Of a DNA stretch of 64,000 nt, positions 1 through 9,554 are shown one piece after another. Positions within the stretch are counted from its first letter, which is position 1. Each line of letters starts with the position of its first letter. The translations under genes were made by a program, and so were the position numbers. A model generated the notes under the pieces. That model worked only from the letters and a program-made list of their open reading frames with translations. It was not told the DNA's origin and searched no databases. Source of the stretch: Bradyrhizobium barranii subsp. barranii (GTDB taxonomy: Bacteria > Pseudomonadota > Alphaproteobacteria > Rhizobiales > Xanthobacteraceae). The stretch is taken from contig NZ_CP086136.1 in NCBI RefSeq assembly GCF_017565645.3, positions 7,237,501 through 7,301,500 on the forward strand. The letters are read 5' to 3'.

Positions 1-1
1 C

Positions 2-154
2 AACGGCCTCGCCGCGACCGTGGTCCAGGACAAGAGCGTGCTCTCATGCCAGCCCTGCCAGAGCACGATCTGCAAGATGAACGACCACCGCTGCATGCGG
101 GATATCGCGGCTTCCGAGGTCGTGGCGATCGCGCAGCGGGTGCTCGGAGTGTGA
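2..154 (+). CDS. Glycosyltransferase family 9 (heptosyltransferase-like), C-terminal fragment
   Basis: Only the last 50 codons are in the window; the reading frame enters at base 2 and stops with TGA at 152-154. The translation ends with a Cys-rich tail (SCQPCQSTICKMNDHRCMRDI) followed by a helix ending in VVAIAQRVLGV. A C..C....C......CM..I pattern close to the C-terminus is typical of ADP-heptose:LPS heptosyltransferases and related GT9 enzymes, which transfer sugars onto the lipopolysaccharide inner core on the cytoplasmic face of the inner membrane. The LPS-type glycosyltransferase and galE a few kb downstream fit an envelope function. The call rests on a short tail only, so another GT9 member (for example an O-GlcNAc-transferase-like tail) is possible. 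Confidence 0.55.
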   Translation, partial: NGLAATVVQDKSVLSCQPCQSTICKMNDHRCMRDIAASEVVAIAQRVLGV

Positions 155-313
155 ACTCATTGACGCCATGCGTTGGTCGGGCAACTGGCAGCGAATCCAA
201 CAGCAGGTCTTTCCGTCCGCCAGCTTTAGTCAGTGACGTTGTCAGTTCATTCGCGGGATAAGGCTGCGTCGCTGCCGCTTGTGAGGGCTGAACCAAGATC
301 ACGTCGACAAAGA

Positions 314-333
314 CGAATCTTCATCGAGATTCG
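314..333. promoter_or_regulatory. 20-bp perfect palindrome upstream of the small barrel protein gene
   Basis: Arms CGAATCT (314-320) and AGATTCG (327-333) flank a 6-bp centre, about 75 bp before the start codon at 409. Size and position suit a dimeric repressor or activator site. No convincing -35/-10 pair was seen beside it. The binding protein is unknown. Confidence 0.3.
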
Positions 334-408
334 AACAAGAGGTTCGCTCCTCAAACGTCGCTCGATACATGCCTCTTGGACATTTTACACAGTTATGGAG
401 GTAGCCCC

Positions 409-708
409 ATGCCGATCGTTCAATTCACTCGCTTCAAGACCGACAAGCCCGAGGAAATGATCAAGATCGTCAGGCAGGCGAAGAAAATCTTTGAGAAACA
501 CGGCGCCGAATTTCTTCGGCTCTCCCGCTTCCACACTGGCCAGTGGGCAGGAGAGTTGCTGGTTGCGACGCGCTATTCCAATTGGGAAGTTTACGGCAAA
601 GTGCAGGAAGCCGTGGCAAACGACCCGGAGTTCGCGCAAGTGCAGGCTGACGGAATGAAGATTTCCCAACTACAGGGCCGCAACATCGCCGTTAGCATCG
701 ATCTCTAG
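409..708 (+). CDS. Small dimeric alpha/beta-barrel-like protein (hypothetical)
   Basis: A 99-residue soluble protein starting MPIVQFTRFKTDKPEEM. The start at 409 is chosen over an upstream in-frame ATG at 376 because GGAGG at 397-401 sits 7 bases before it. The beta strand / helix (PEEMIKIVRQAKKIFEKHG) / paired strand order and the length resemble ferredoxin-like dimeric alpha/beta-barrel domains of the ABM/NIPSNAP type, but I see no catalytic signature and no function can be assigned. There is no signal peptide or membrane segment. Its TAG stop (706-708) lies inside the 4-bp target duplication of the IS1380 element that begins at 709, so the gene is intact but has been separated from a hairpin terminator at 2378-2405 that was probably its own. 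Confidence 0.7.
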   Translation: MPIVQFTRFKTDKPEEMIKIVRQAKKIFEKHGAEFLRLSRFHTGQWAGELLVATRYSNWEVYGKVQEAVANDPEFAQVQADGMKISQLQGRNIAVSIDL

Positions 709-727
709 CCCGTCTTATTCGTAAGAG
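709..727 (+). repeat. IS1380 left terminal inverted repeat
   Basis: CCCGTCTTATTCGTAAGAG. It differs from the complement of the right end at two positions. Confidence 0.9.
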
Positions 728-784
728 GCGCCCGAGAGGCTGGCGAGCGTGGTGTAAAGCGCTGATACGGCGTAGGATTCGGTT

Positions 785-2173
785 GTGAAGCCAACCCCAT
801 CACCTCCAACCGCGAACGCCACGCCCGCCATGACCGACGATACGATTCCGCCCTTCTCGTTTCCAGCCATTCACGCCAAGAAAGTCACAGCTGCCTTCGA
901 TGGTGGACGCCTAACCTCGAATGGGGGCGTGATGCTTCTGGCGATGGCCGAGCGGCGTCTCGGTTTGGCCGACAATCTGGCCCGGGTGTTCCCGGATCGG
1001 CGCGATCCGACGCGGGTCGTGCACAGCCTGGTCGATATGTTCCGCGCGCGCATGTTCGCGATCTGCTGCGGCTACGAGGACGCCGACGACCTCGATCATC
1101 TGCGGTCCGATCCCGCATTCAAGCTGGCCTGCGGTCGCCTACCGGACACGGGCCGGGATTTGTGTTCCCAACCGACGCTGTCACGCCTGGAGAATGCGCC
1201 GCGCCTGCGCGACGTGATCCGGCTGACCTACATTTTGGTCGACGCATGGATGGATAGCTACCCGCGCGAGCCGGCATCCGTCACGCTCGACATCGATGAT
1301 ACCTGCGACGTCGTCCACGGCCATCAGCAGCTCTCGCTGTTCAACGCTCATTATGATGAACGCTGCTTTCTGCCGATCCACGTCTACGACACGGAGAAGA
1401 GCCGGCCCGTGGCGGTCGTGCTGCGGCCCGGCAAGACGCCGGGCGGCGTCGAGGTGCGTGCCCATCTGCGCCGCCTGGTACGGCATATCCGCACGCGATG
1501 GCACAACACGCAAATTACGTTCCGTGGCGACGGGCACTATGCCCGGCCGGAGGCCATGGCGTGGTGCGAGACCAACGGCATCGACTACATCTTCGGTCTG
1601 TCCGGCACCAAGCCTCTCGCCAGAAAAGTCGACGAGGTCGCCGACGACATCCGCACCCGACGCGCCATCGAGAACCTGCCGGTTCTGCGTGGCTATACCG
1701 AGACCCGCCACAAGGCAAAGTCCTGGGATCGCGAACGGCGCACTGTCGCCCGTATTGAGGCGACGATGCTCGGCCTCGACATCCGTTTCGTCGTCACCAG
1801 CCTCGATGTCGGCTCGGCCGAGTGGATCTACGACAGCCTGTATTGCGCGCGCGGCCAAGCCGAGAATCTGATCAAGCTGCATAAGACGCAGCTCGCCTCC
1901 GATCGCACCAGCTGCCGTTCGGCGCTCGCCAACCAGGTCCGTCTCGTGCTCCATACGGCCGCTTATTGGCTGATGCTGACCGTGCGCGACGCCATTCCCA
2001 AAGCCCGGGAATTGGCCGCTGCCGAGTTCGCGACGCTGCGTCTTCGGCTCTTGAAAATCGCCGCCCGTGTCGTCGAGACCACGAGCCGCATTCGCCTTGC
2101 GTTTGCCGCGGCATGTCCCGAAGCCGACCTGATCTGCGGCTTGCCCGGCGCGCTGCTGCCGCTCGGTCCTTGA
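785..2173 (+). CDS. IS1380-family transposase
   Basis: A 462-residue DDE-type transposase that cuts and joins the element's ends. The GTG at 785 gives the full frame; an ATG at 830 (MTDDTIPPFSF) is the more likely alternative start, and neither has a good ribosome-binding site. Family features visible are the N-terminal FDGGRLTSNGGVMLLAMAER block, the TLDIDDTCDVVHGHQQ segment carrying the first catalytic Asp, FRGDGHYARPEAMAWCE with the second Asp, and the RGQAENLIKLHKTQL segment supplying the catalytic Glu. Length is normal for the family and there is no frameshift or internal stop, so the enzyme is probably functional. It is the only gene of the element. Confidence 0.95.
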   Translation: MKPTPSPPTANATPAMTDDTIPPFSFPAIHAKKVTAAFDGGRLTSNGGVMLLAMAERRLGLADNLARVFPDRRDPTRVVHSLVDMFRARMFAICCGYEDADDLDHLRSDPAFKLACGRLPDTGRDLCSQPTLSRLENAPRLRDVIRLTYILVDAWMDSYPREPASVTLDIDDTCDVVHGHQQLSLFNAHYDERCFLPIHVYDTEKSRPVAVVLRPGKTPGGVEVRAHLRRLVRHIRTRWHNTQITFRGDGHYARPEAMAWCETNGIDYIFGLSGTKPLARKVDEVADDIRTRRAIENLPVLRGYTETRHKAKSWDRERRTVARIEATMLGLDIRFVVTSLDVGSAEWIYDSLYCARGQAENLIKLHKTQLASDRTSCRSALANQVRLVLHTAAYWLMLTVRDAIPKARELAAAEFATLRLRLLKIAARVVETTSRIRLAFAAACPEADLICGLPGALLPLGP

Positions 2174-2320
2174 CCGGCGGGGCGTCCGCCCCCGTTCGCC
2201 CAACCCATCCCTCAAGCGCGTTGCAAAGTACCGGTCGTCAGGCGGCGAAAAGCCGAAGGCAATCCTGTGCGCCTCGTCAGACAAGATGTGCGGCCGCATC
2301 AATCGGGCCCAAAAGCCGCA

Positions 2321-2339
2321 CTCTCACGAATAGGACGGG
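2321..2339 (-). repeat. IS1380 right terminal inverted repeat
   Basis: The complement reads CCCGTCCTATTCGTGAGAG, 17/19 identical to the left end. The second CTAG target copy follows at 2340-2343. Confidence 0.9.
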
Positions 2340-2377
2340 CTAGCTGGGGCGCCGCCCCGCAAGCCACTCAAGCGCGG

Positions 2378-2405
2378 AGGCCGCCGGACAAATGCGGCGG
2401 CCTTT
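2378..2405 (+). terminator. Rho-independent terminator-like hairpin stranded by the IS
   Basis: Stem AGGCCGCC (2378-2385) pairs with GGCGGCCT (2396-2403), followed by a short T run. Without the IS and one target copy it would lie about 35 bp after the stop codon at 708, so it is probably the original terminator of that small gene. Confidence 0.55.
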
Positions 2406-2482
2406 CCAGCTCTGACAGATCGCACTTGTCATCGCGCTACGCTGCGCTTTGCCTCAAGCAGACGAGCGCTCTGCAGAGCCTA

Positions 2483-2496
2483 TTGACTTAGATCAA
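2483..2496. promoter_or_regulatory. FixK/FNR-type box
   Basis: TTGACTTAGATCAA is a perfect TTGA-N6-TCAA palindrome, the consensus recognised by FNR/FixK regulators in rhizobia. It lies about 130 bp upstream of the secreted protein gene at 2626 on the plus strand. The family consensus is established; regulation of this gene is inference. Confidence 0.5.
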
Positions 2497-2625
2497 CAAC
2501 AGCTTCGCCAGTTCGCCGCACCCAAATACTGCTCAAGACCGATACGAAGGGGCGCGTCTTGCTGCGCCCCCATCGGCGTCGAAGAGGCTGATTTGGCAGT
2601 ATTGACCATTTAGTCGGAGAGTTTC

Positions 2626-3024
2626 ATGAGGACCTTCAATCCTTTGGTGACGTTGGTACTTCTCGTGACGCAATCGGCCTCGATTCAGGCTGCGGATTTG
2701 AACGGAGCTTGGACAATCGACGCCTCGGCCTGTGGCCAAATATTTACGAAAGAGAACAACAGGCTTGCCTTCAAGAAAGATGCTGATCTCCACGCGGGCG
2801 GTTTAATCGTCCAGGGAAGGCAAGTAACCGGCACATTTGAAAAATGCACGGTCAAATCGTTGCGCGATGACGGGCCGAATATGCGAATAATCGCGTCGTG
2901 CTCGGACGGCGTCGCGATTTCAGACGTCGCATTCGACCTGACATTCTCCGGAGAGAATAATATCACACTCAGCTCCAAGGAGCCGGTGCCAGTGCAAATG
3001 CCGTATGTGCGCTGCCCAATGTGA
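2626..3024 (+). CDS. Secreted protein of unknown function
   Basis: A 132-residue protein with an N-terminal signal peptide (MRTFNPLVTLVLLVTQSASI, cleavage probably after QA at about residue 22) and a mature domain beginning ADLNGAWTIDASACGQIF. CGGAGAG lies just upstream of the ATG. The mature part has four Cys (C in SACG, KCT, SCS, RCP), which could form two disulfides in the periplasm. The pattern 'DLNGAW.ID...C..IF...' followed by beta-rich sequence recalls small periplasmic lipocalin-like or META-like proteins, but I do not recognise a named family. The FixK/FNR-type box upstream suggests oxygen-responsive expression. No operon partner: the next gene is on the opposite strand. Confidence 0.7.
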   Translation: MRTFNPLVTLVLLVTQSASIQAADLNGAWTIDASACGQIFTKENNRLAFKKDADLHAGGLIVQGRQVTGTFEKCTVKSLRDDGPNMRIIASCSDGVAISDVAFDLTFSGENNITLSSKEPVPVQMPYVRCPM

Positions 3025-3243
3025 AGTCGACCGCGACGGTCTGAAGGAACCTGGATGGATGATCCGGGTATCGCAACTGCGGCCGATGATGACATCGTGC
3101 CGCTGTTTTGCCCGACGTGTCAAACGGCCTCGTAAAATCCGCAACGCATTGCACCGGCCGTCAACCCGTTGATTCCGCTGGCACCGGCTACTTTGCATGG
3201 GGTTGTTTTCGAGATTTTTGTTTGCTGTCGCGAAAACGGCAGT

Positions 3244-4281
3244 TCAGAGCAGCGGACGATAAACGTCACCGATCCGCGCCGCTTCGGCATCGAGGCTGAA
3301 CTTCGCCAGCACCCGTGCCCGCCCCCGCGCGCCCATGGCGAGCGCGGCGTCCGGGTCGCGCATCAGCGGTTCGAGCGCGGCGGCCAACGCATCAGCGTCA
3401 CCAGTCGGGATCAGCACACCTGTCGAGCCGTCCTCGACCACGAGCGCGGCCGCACCGGCGCGCGCGGCGACGAGCGCGCTGCCGGCCGCCATCGCCTCGA
3501 TCAGCGTCAAACCAAAACCTTCGTTGCGCGAGGTGAAGGCGTAGATCGTCAGCCGCTGATACCAGCGCTGCACCGCTTCGATCGGCAGTTCACCGGTGAT
3601 GACGATGCGCGACTGCAGGCCGGCGGCCTCGATCCGCTTCTTCAGATCGTTCGCAAAGGGAGTCTGCTCCGGCTTGACTTGGCCGACGATGATTGCAGTG
3701 AAATCCGGATAGCGCGGCAGAAGGCGACACATCGCATCGACGAACACATCGGTGCCCTTCTGCGCGCGCACCCGGCCGAAACAGCCGATCGCGTAGCGGC
3801 CCGGCAGCGCGGCTTCCGCAAAGGCCGCGGCGCGATCGTTCGGCGGCGCATAAACGTCGGTGTCGACGCCGTGTGGGATCACCGTCGCCTTCACCTTCAG
3901 GAACGAGGCCGAGATGTCTGATGTCGCGATGATCGCGTCCATGCGCCGGATCAGCCAGCGCGTGATCCAGCTGTGATGCCGCTGCGCGGCCGACGTGAAC
4001 ACGAGTTTCAATGGCCAGCCGAGCGCGCGCAGGAGCACGCCCGCGATCATCTCGTTGTTGCGCCGCGCATGCCAGATCAATGGCGTCTTGCGGCCCCATA
4101 GTTTGAGGAAATCGGCAGCGCTTAGTCGCGAAATCCCCTCCGGCGCATCCGAGCCGAACCACGCCGCGCGATAGAGCTTTGCCAGCCGTGGCGCCACCAT
4201 CCGGTTGGTCGCGGTGACCCCGGAATAGCGCCTGTGCAGATTTGGCACGATCACTTCCAGATCGCCGGGGGAATTCGCCAC
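3244..4281 (-). CDS. GT4 glycosyltransferase, LpsB/LpcC-like LPS core mannosyltransferase
   Basis: A 345-residue cytoplasmic GT-B enzyme. It opens with LEVIVPNLHRRYSGVTATNR, which matches the opening of rhizobial LpsB/LpcC, enzymes that add mannose to the inner core of LPS from a GDP-sugar donor. A Rossmann-like donor domain follows (YAIGCFGRVRAQKGTDVFVD, about residues 162-181) with the retaining GT4 E-x7-E motif in NEGFGLTLIEAM. The start is GTG at 4281, with GGAG 7 bases before it in the transcript. It is divergent from galE (start 4408), giving a 126-bp shared promoter region. The sugar specificity is inferred from similarity as remembered; another core sugar is possible. Confidence 0.75.
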   Translation of the reverse strand: MANSPGDLEVIVPNLHRRYSGVTATNRMVAPRLAKLYRAAWFGSDAPEGISRLSAADFLKLWGRKTPLIWHARRNNEMIAGVLLRALGWPLKLVFTSAAQRHHSWITRWLIRRMDAIIATSDISASFLKVKATVIPHGVDTDVYAPPNDRAAAFAEAALPGRYAIGCFGRVRAQKGTDVFVDAMCRLLPRYPDFTAIIVGQVKPEQTPFANDLKKRIEAAGLQSRIVITGELPIEAVQRWYQRLTIYAFTSRNEGFGLTLIEAMAAGSALVAARAGAAALVVEDGSTGVLIPTGDADALAAALEPLMRDPDAALAMGARGRARVLAKFSLDAEAARIGDVYRPLL

Positions 4282-4407
4282 GTCATGCTCCGTTACGGAA
4301 GCCCCCTATACGCAACATTAAGCATAGTGACCAGTTCAGGGCTGCCGAAACCCCCTCTTCACCGCGCAAACGTTAACGTGGCACGTTGATCGAAGACGGG
4401 TGAGATC

Positions 4408-5421
4408 ATGACTGTGCTAGTCACCGGCGGCGCCGGCTATATCGGAAGTCACACGGTCCTGGCGCTGGCGGAAGCCGGCGAGGACGTCGTCGTGATCGAC
4501 GATCTCTCCACCGGTTTTTCCGCCTATCTGCCCGAGGGCGTGCCGCTGTTCATTGGCGACGCCGGCGACGAGAACCTGGTCGAAGGCGTGATCGCCCAGC
4601 ACAACATCGAGAGCATCATCCATTTCGCGGGCTCCGTCGTCGTGCCGGAGTCGATGCGCGATCCGCTCGGCTACTACCGCAACAACTTCATGACCGCGCG
4701 CAACCTGCTCAACGTCGCCGTCAAGCGCGGCATCAGCCGTTTCATCTTCTCCTCGACCGCGGCCGTCTACGGCAATCCGGACCTGGTACCGGTGCCCGAG
4801 CACGCGCCGACGCGGCCGCTGTCGCCCTACGGCTCGTCGAAGCTGATGACCGAGATCATGCTGCACGACGTCGCCGCCGCCTATGGCATGCAATACGTGA
4901 CCTTGCGCTATTTCAACGTCGCCGGTGCCGATCCGCAGGCGCGCATCGGGCTGGCCACCGTCGGCGCCACGCATCTGCTCAAGATCGCCGTCGAGGCCGC
5001 GACCGGCCAGCGCGCCAAGATCGACGTGTTCGGCACCGACTATCCGACCCAGGACGGCAGCTGCATCCGGGACTTCATCCACGTCTCGGACCTCTCGCAG
5101 GCCCATCGCTCGGCACTCGCTTACCTGCGCAATGGCGGCGCCTCGACGACGCTCAATTGCGGCTATGGCCGCGGCTATTCGGTGCTGGAGACCATCGACG
5201 CCGTGCGCCGGGTTTCGGGGCGCAGCTTCGCCGTGCAATACGCCCCGCGCCGGCCCGGCGACATCATGACCATGGTCGCCGACACCAGCCGCATCCGCGG
5301 CCTGCTCGACTGGAAGCCGCAATACGACGACCTCGAGACCATCGCGGCCCACGCGCTGGCCTGGGAGGACAAGCTGTTCCGCGAGCGCCATGGCGAGCTC
5401 CGCCACGCCGTCTCGGCCTAG
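4408..5421 (+). CDS. galE: UDP-glucose 4-epimerase
   Basis: A 337-residue short-chain dehydrogenase-type epimerase interconverting UDP-glucose and UDP-galactose with bound NAD. Visible are the N-terminal NAD motif TGGAGYIGSH (residues 6-15), the catalytic Ser/Tyr/Lys set in SSTAAVYG and YGSSKLMTE, and the substrate-binding YFNVAGAD. Length is typical (about 330-340). GGTGAG lies just before the ATG. It supplies UDP-galactose for LPS or exopolysaccharide, consistent with the divergent core glycosyltransferase and the exporter gene that follows. No defect seen. Confidence 0.93.
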   Translation: MTVLVTGGAGYIGSHTVLALAEAGEDVVVIDDLSTGFSAYLPEGVPLFIGDAGDENLVEGVIAQHNIESIIHFAGSVVVPESMRDPLGYYRNNFMTARNLLNVAVKRGISRFIFSSTAAVYGNPDLVPVPEHAPTRPLSPYGSSKLMTEIMLHDVAAAYGMQYVTLRYFNVAGADPQARIGLATVGATHLLKIAVEAATGQRAKIDVFGTDYPTQDGSCIRDFIHVSDLSQAHRSALAYLRNGGASTTLNCGYGRGYSVLETIDAVRRVSGRSFAVQYAPRRPGDIMTMVADTSRIRGLLDWKPQYDDLETIAAHALAWEDKLFRERHGELRHAVSA

Positions 5422-5539
5422 ATTCCATCCCAGCGCAAGCCCTTAATTGGGCTTGAAAAGCGCGGCTTTAGCGGGCACAGAGGCCCTTCGATCCCTGACG
5501 CGCGGGCAGGCTTTTCCTTGCCCCGTCAATGGACACCGG

Positions 5540-7342
<1,803 letters not shown>

Positions 7343-7379
7343 AGTTCCTCATCAACCTCAAGAGCAGCGAGATCGCTCC

Positions 7380-8081
7380 ATGAACGCCGCCTCCTACGTC
7401 ATTCCGCTCCCGCCCCAGGCTTCGCTTCCCGTCGTCGGAGAGAGCGGCCGCTACCCGGTGCGCCGCATCTGGTGCGTCGGCCGCAACTATCTCGAGCACA
7501 TCCGCGAGATGGGCAACGACGAGCGCGCCCCGCCGTTCTTCTTCGCCAAGCATGCCGACATGCTGGTGCCCGATGGCGCCACCATTCCCTATCCGCCGCT
7601 GACCAAGGATCTGCATCACGAGGTCGAGCTGATCGTCGCGATGAAGAGCGGCGGCCTCAACATCCCCGCCGACAAGGCGCTCGACCATGTCTACGGCTAT
7701 GCCGTCGGCATCGACCTCACCCGCCGCGACCTCCAGATCGCCTCGCGCAAGAAGGAGCGTCCGTGGGAGATCGGCAAGTCGTTCGACGGCTCAGCGCCCT
7801 GCTCCGCGGTGCAGCCGGCCTCGAAGATCGGCCATCCCGCCAAAGGCAAGATCTGGCTGACGGTCAACGGCAAGGAAGCCCAGAAGGGCGATCTCACCGA
7901 GCTGATCTGGAACGTGCCCGAGATCATCTTGCAGCTCTCGCAGCAGGTGAAGCTCGCCGCCGGCGACATCATCATGACGGGCACGCCGGCCGGCGTGTCG
8001 CAGCTCCAGCCCGGCGACAAGCTCGAATGCGGCGTCGACGGCGTCGGCACGCTGAAGGTGAGCATCGGCCAGCCGGAATAG
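7380..8081 (+). CDS. Fumarylacetoacetate hydrolase family protein
   Basis: A 233-residue enzyme with the FAH C-terminal domain: RIWCVGRNYLEHIREMG near the start, the metal-binding acidic residues of HHEVELIVAM, DLTRRDLQ, and GDIIMTGTPAGV near the end. Family members include acylpyruvases, oxaloacetate decarboxylases, 2-hydroxyhepta-2,4-diene-1,7-dioate isomerases and fumarylpyruvate hydrolases, which act on 2-keto acids using Mg2+ or Mn2+. FFFAKHADMLVPDGA and the size fit the fumarylpyruvate/acylpyruvate hydrolase branch, but the substrate is not certain. The ATG at 7380 is the conserved-looking start; the open frame further upstream lies inside the exporter gene. A strong terminator follows at 8104. 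Confidence 0.85.
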   Translation: MNAASYVIPLPPQASLPVVGESGRYPVRRIWCVGRNYLEHIREMGNDERAPPFFFAKHADMLVPDGATIPYPPLTKDLHHEVELIVAMKSGGLNIPADKALDHVYGYAVGIDLTRRDLQIASRKKERPWEIGKSFDGSAPCSAVQPASKIGHPAKGKIWLTVNGKEAQKGDLTELIWNVPEIILQLSQQVKLAAGDIIMTGTPAGVSQLQPGDKLECGVDGVGTLKVSIGQPE

Positions 8082-8103
8082 GCTGAATGACATCTGGAAA
8101 TCG

Positions 8104-8132
8104 AAAGGCCCCGGACACGTCCGGGGCCTTTT
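8104..8132. terminator. Rho-independent terminator (bidirectional)
   Basis: AAAGGCCCCGGA and TCCGGGGCCTTT pair around a CACG loop, with T residues on the plus strand and, by symmetry, on the minus strand. It separates the convergent FAH-family gene (ends 8081) and NTF2-like gene (ends 8139). Confidence 0.85.
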
Positions 8133-8138
8133 GCATTT

Positions 8139-8597
8139 CTACCAGGCCTTCACCGGCCGATTGGCGTGGCTTGCCTGCGGCACACCGCGATTGAGCGACA
8201 TGTGCGAATGCACGCACAGCCAGCTGTCGCCATTTTTTGAAAACACCATCGTCGCGCGGCCGGGGCGCGGAAACGCGCTGCCATCGGGATGGTAGCCCGT
8301 GCTCGTCCACGGCACGACCACCGTCGCCATCGTGCCGTCGGGGGATGCCAGGATCGAGACCTGATCAAGGACGAAGCGGAAGTCGGTCGTCCTCGGCCAG
8401 ACGTTATTCCATTGCGTCGTAACCCACTGGTCGAGCCCCGGGATGACGTCGTTATGCGTACCGAAAGCGAGCACGTCCGGGTGAAACAGCGGCCGCGCCG
8501 AGGCGTAGTCGACCTCGCGGACATGGCCTGAGAAGGTATCCAGCCACGCGCGGAAGAATTGCACGATCTCGGTGTTCGCAAGTGGCAACGGGGCCAT
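8139..8597 (-). CDS. SnoaL/NTF2-like domain protein
   Basis: A 152-residue alpha+beta-cone protein of the SnoaL/ketosteroid-isomerase-like superfamily: an N-terminal helix (NTEIVQFFRAWLDTFSG), then YASARPLFHPDVLAFGT, and later strands VVVPWTSTGYHPDGS and HSHMSLNRG. Such proteins bind small hydrophobic ligands or act as isomerases or hydrolases; no activity can be assigned here. The frame opens at 8609, but the second ATG (8597) is preferred because GGAG lies about 6 bases before it. It is divergent from mosB; nothing in the sequence links it to molybdenum. Confidence 0.7.
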   Translation of the reverse strand: MAPLPLANTEIVQFFRAWLDTFSGHVREVDYASARPLFHPDVLAFGTHNDVIPGLDQWVTTQWNNVWPRTTDFRFVLDQVSILASPDGTMATVVVPWTSTGYHPDGSAFPRPGRATMVFSKNGDSWLCVHSHMSLNRGVPQASHANRPVKAW

Positions 8598-8728
8598 TGC
8601 CTGCTCCATGTTTGGCCGCTAAATCGCGGCGACCTTGTTGCCATGGACTGAAGTGTGCGGCAAGATTCGCGGTCGAGGCTGAAGGGTCCGCCGCAGAGAC
8701 TGCATCAGAAAACGAGAGGATGTCTCGG

Positions 8729-9541
8729 ATGTCGAACACGATCACGGAGCTCGAGGGGCTGCTGATGCAGCGCTCGCTCACCGACCCACAGCTTGTGGCC
8801 GCAGCGGAGAAGGCAGCGGACTTCCGCATCCTCCCCGATGCAACCGTCATCAAGATCGGCGGCCAGAGCATGATCGATCGCGGCCGTGCCGCGGTCTATC
8901 CAATCGTCGAGGAGATCGTCGCCGCCCGCAAGGCGCACAAGCTCCTGATCGGAACCGGCGCCGGCACCCGTGCGCGGCATCTGTATTCGATCGCCGCCGG
9001 GCTCCGGCTGCCGGCCGGCGTGCTGTCGCAGCTCGGGGCTTCCGTCGCCGATCAGAACGCCGCGATGCTCGGGCAGCTGCTGGCCAAGCACGGTATCTCC
9101 GCCGTCTCCAGCGCCGGGCTGTCGTCCGTGCCGCTGTTCCTCGCCGAGGTGAGTGCGGTGATCTTCAGCGGCATGCCGCCCTATAGCCTGTGGATGCGGC
9201 CCGCGGCCGAGGGCGTGATCCCGCCCTATCGCACCGACGCCGGATGCTTCCTCGTCGCCGAGCAGTTCGGCTGCAAGGCGATGATCTATGTGAAGGACGA
9301 GAACGGCCTCTACACCGCGAACCCGAAGACGTCGAAGAACGCCACCTTCATCCCGAAGATCTCGGTGGCGGAGATGAAGGCCAAGGACCTGCAGGATTCG
9401 ATCCTCGAATTCCCGGTGCTCGATCTCCTCACCTCGGCGCGCCATGTCCGGCAGGTGCAGATCATCAACGGCCTCGTCCCCGGCAATCTCACCCGCGCGC
9501 TTGCGGGCGAGCATGTCGGCACCATCATCACCGCGAGCTGA
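8729..9541 (+). CDS. mosB: Molybdenum storage protein subunit beta
   Basis: A 270-residue amino-acid-kinase-fold protein (uridylate kinase relatives). Its sequence closely follows, from memory, Azotobacter vinelandii Mos[16 protein letters not shown] N-terminus, [59 protein letters not shown], and [24 protein letters not shown] C-terminus. In Azotobacter, MosA and MosB form a hexamer that uses ATP to pack polyoxomolybdate clusters. Start 8729 ([10 protein letters not shown]) is chosen over ATG 8720 because GAGAGG at 8714-8719 is 9 bases away and the N-terminus then matches the homologue. mosA follows after 13 bp. The role would be to store Mo for nitrogenase, nitrate reductase or other Mo enzymes. 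Confidence 0.93.
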   Translation: MSNTITELEGLLMQRSLTDPQLVAAAEKAADFRILPDATVIKIGGQSMIDRGRAAVYPIVEEIVAARKAHKLLIGTGAGTRARHLYSIAAGLRLPAGVLSQLGASVADQNAAMLGQLLAKHGISAVSSAGLSSVPLFLAEVSAVIFSGMPPYSLWMRPAAEGVIPPYRTDAGCFLVAEQFGCKAMIYVKDENGLYTANPKTSKNATFIPKISVAEMKAKDLQDSILEFPVLDLLTSARHVRQVQIINGLVPGNLTRALAGEHVGTIITAS

Positions 9542-9554
9542 AGAGAGCACCGTC

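Larger units (their letters stand above)
709..2339 (+). mobile_element. Complete IS1380-family insertion sequence, 1631 bp
   Basis: The element is bounded by terminal inverted repeats at 709-727 and 2321-2339 that match at 17 of 19 positions, and is flanked on both sides by CTAG (705-708 and 2340-2343), a 4-bp target duplication as expected for this family. It carries a single full-length transposase gene (785-2173) and about 165 bp of non-coding 3' sequence. Intact ends, intact target duplication and an undisrupted transposase suggest a recent insertion. The left target copy supplies the stop codon of the upstream gene, so insertion did not change that protein. Confidence 0.92.

Noticed and set aside
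1181..2302. 373-codon open frame on the minus strand across the transposase gene
   Set aside because: Antisense to the IS1380 transposase, which has all family motifs. No independent start signals.
3025..3243. Possible tRNA or small RNA remnant in the gap after the secreted protein gene
   Set aside because: Looks like a dispersed intergenic fragment (ACTTTGCATGGGGTTGTTTT) but no cloverleaf or terminator was found.
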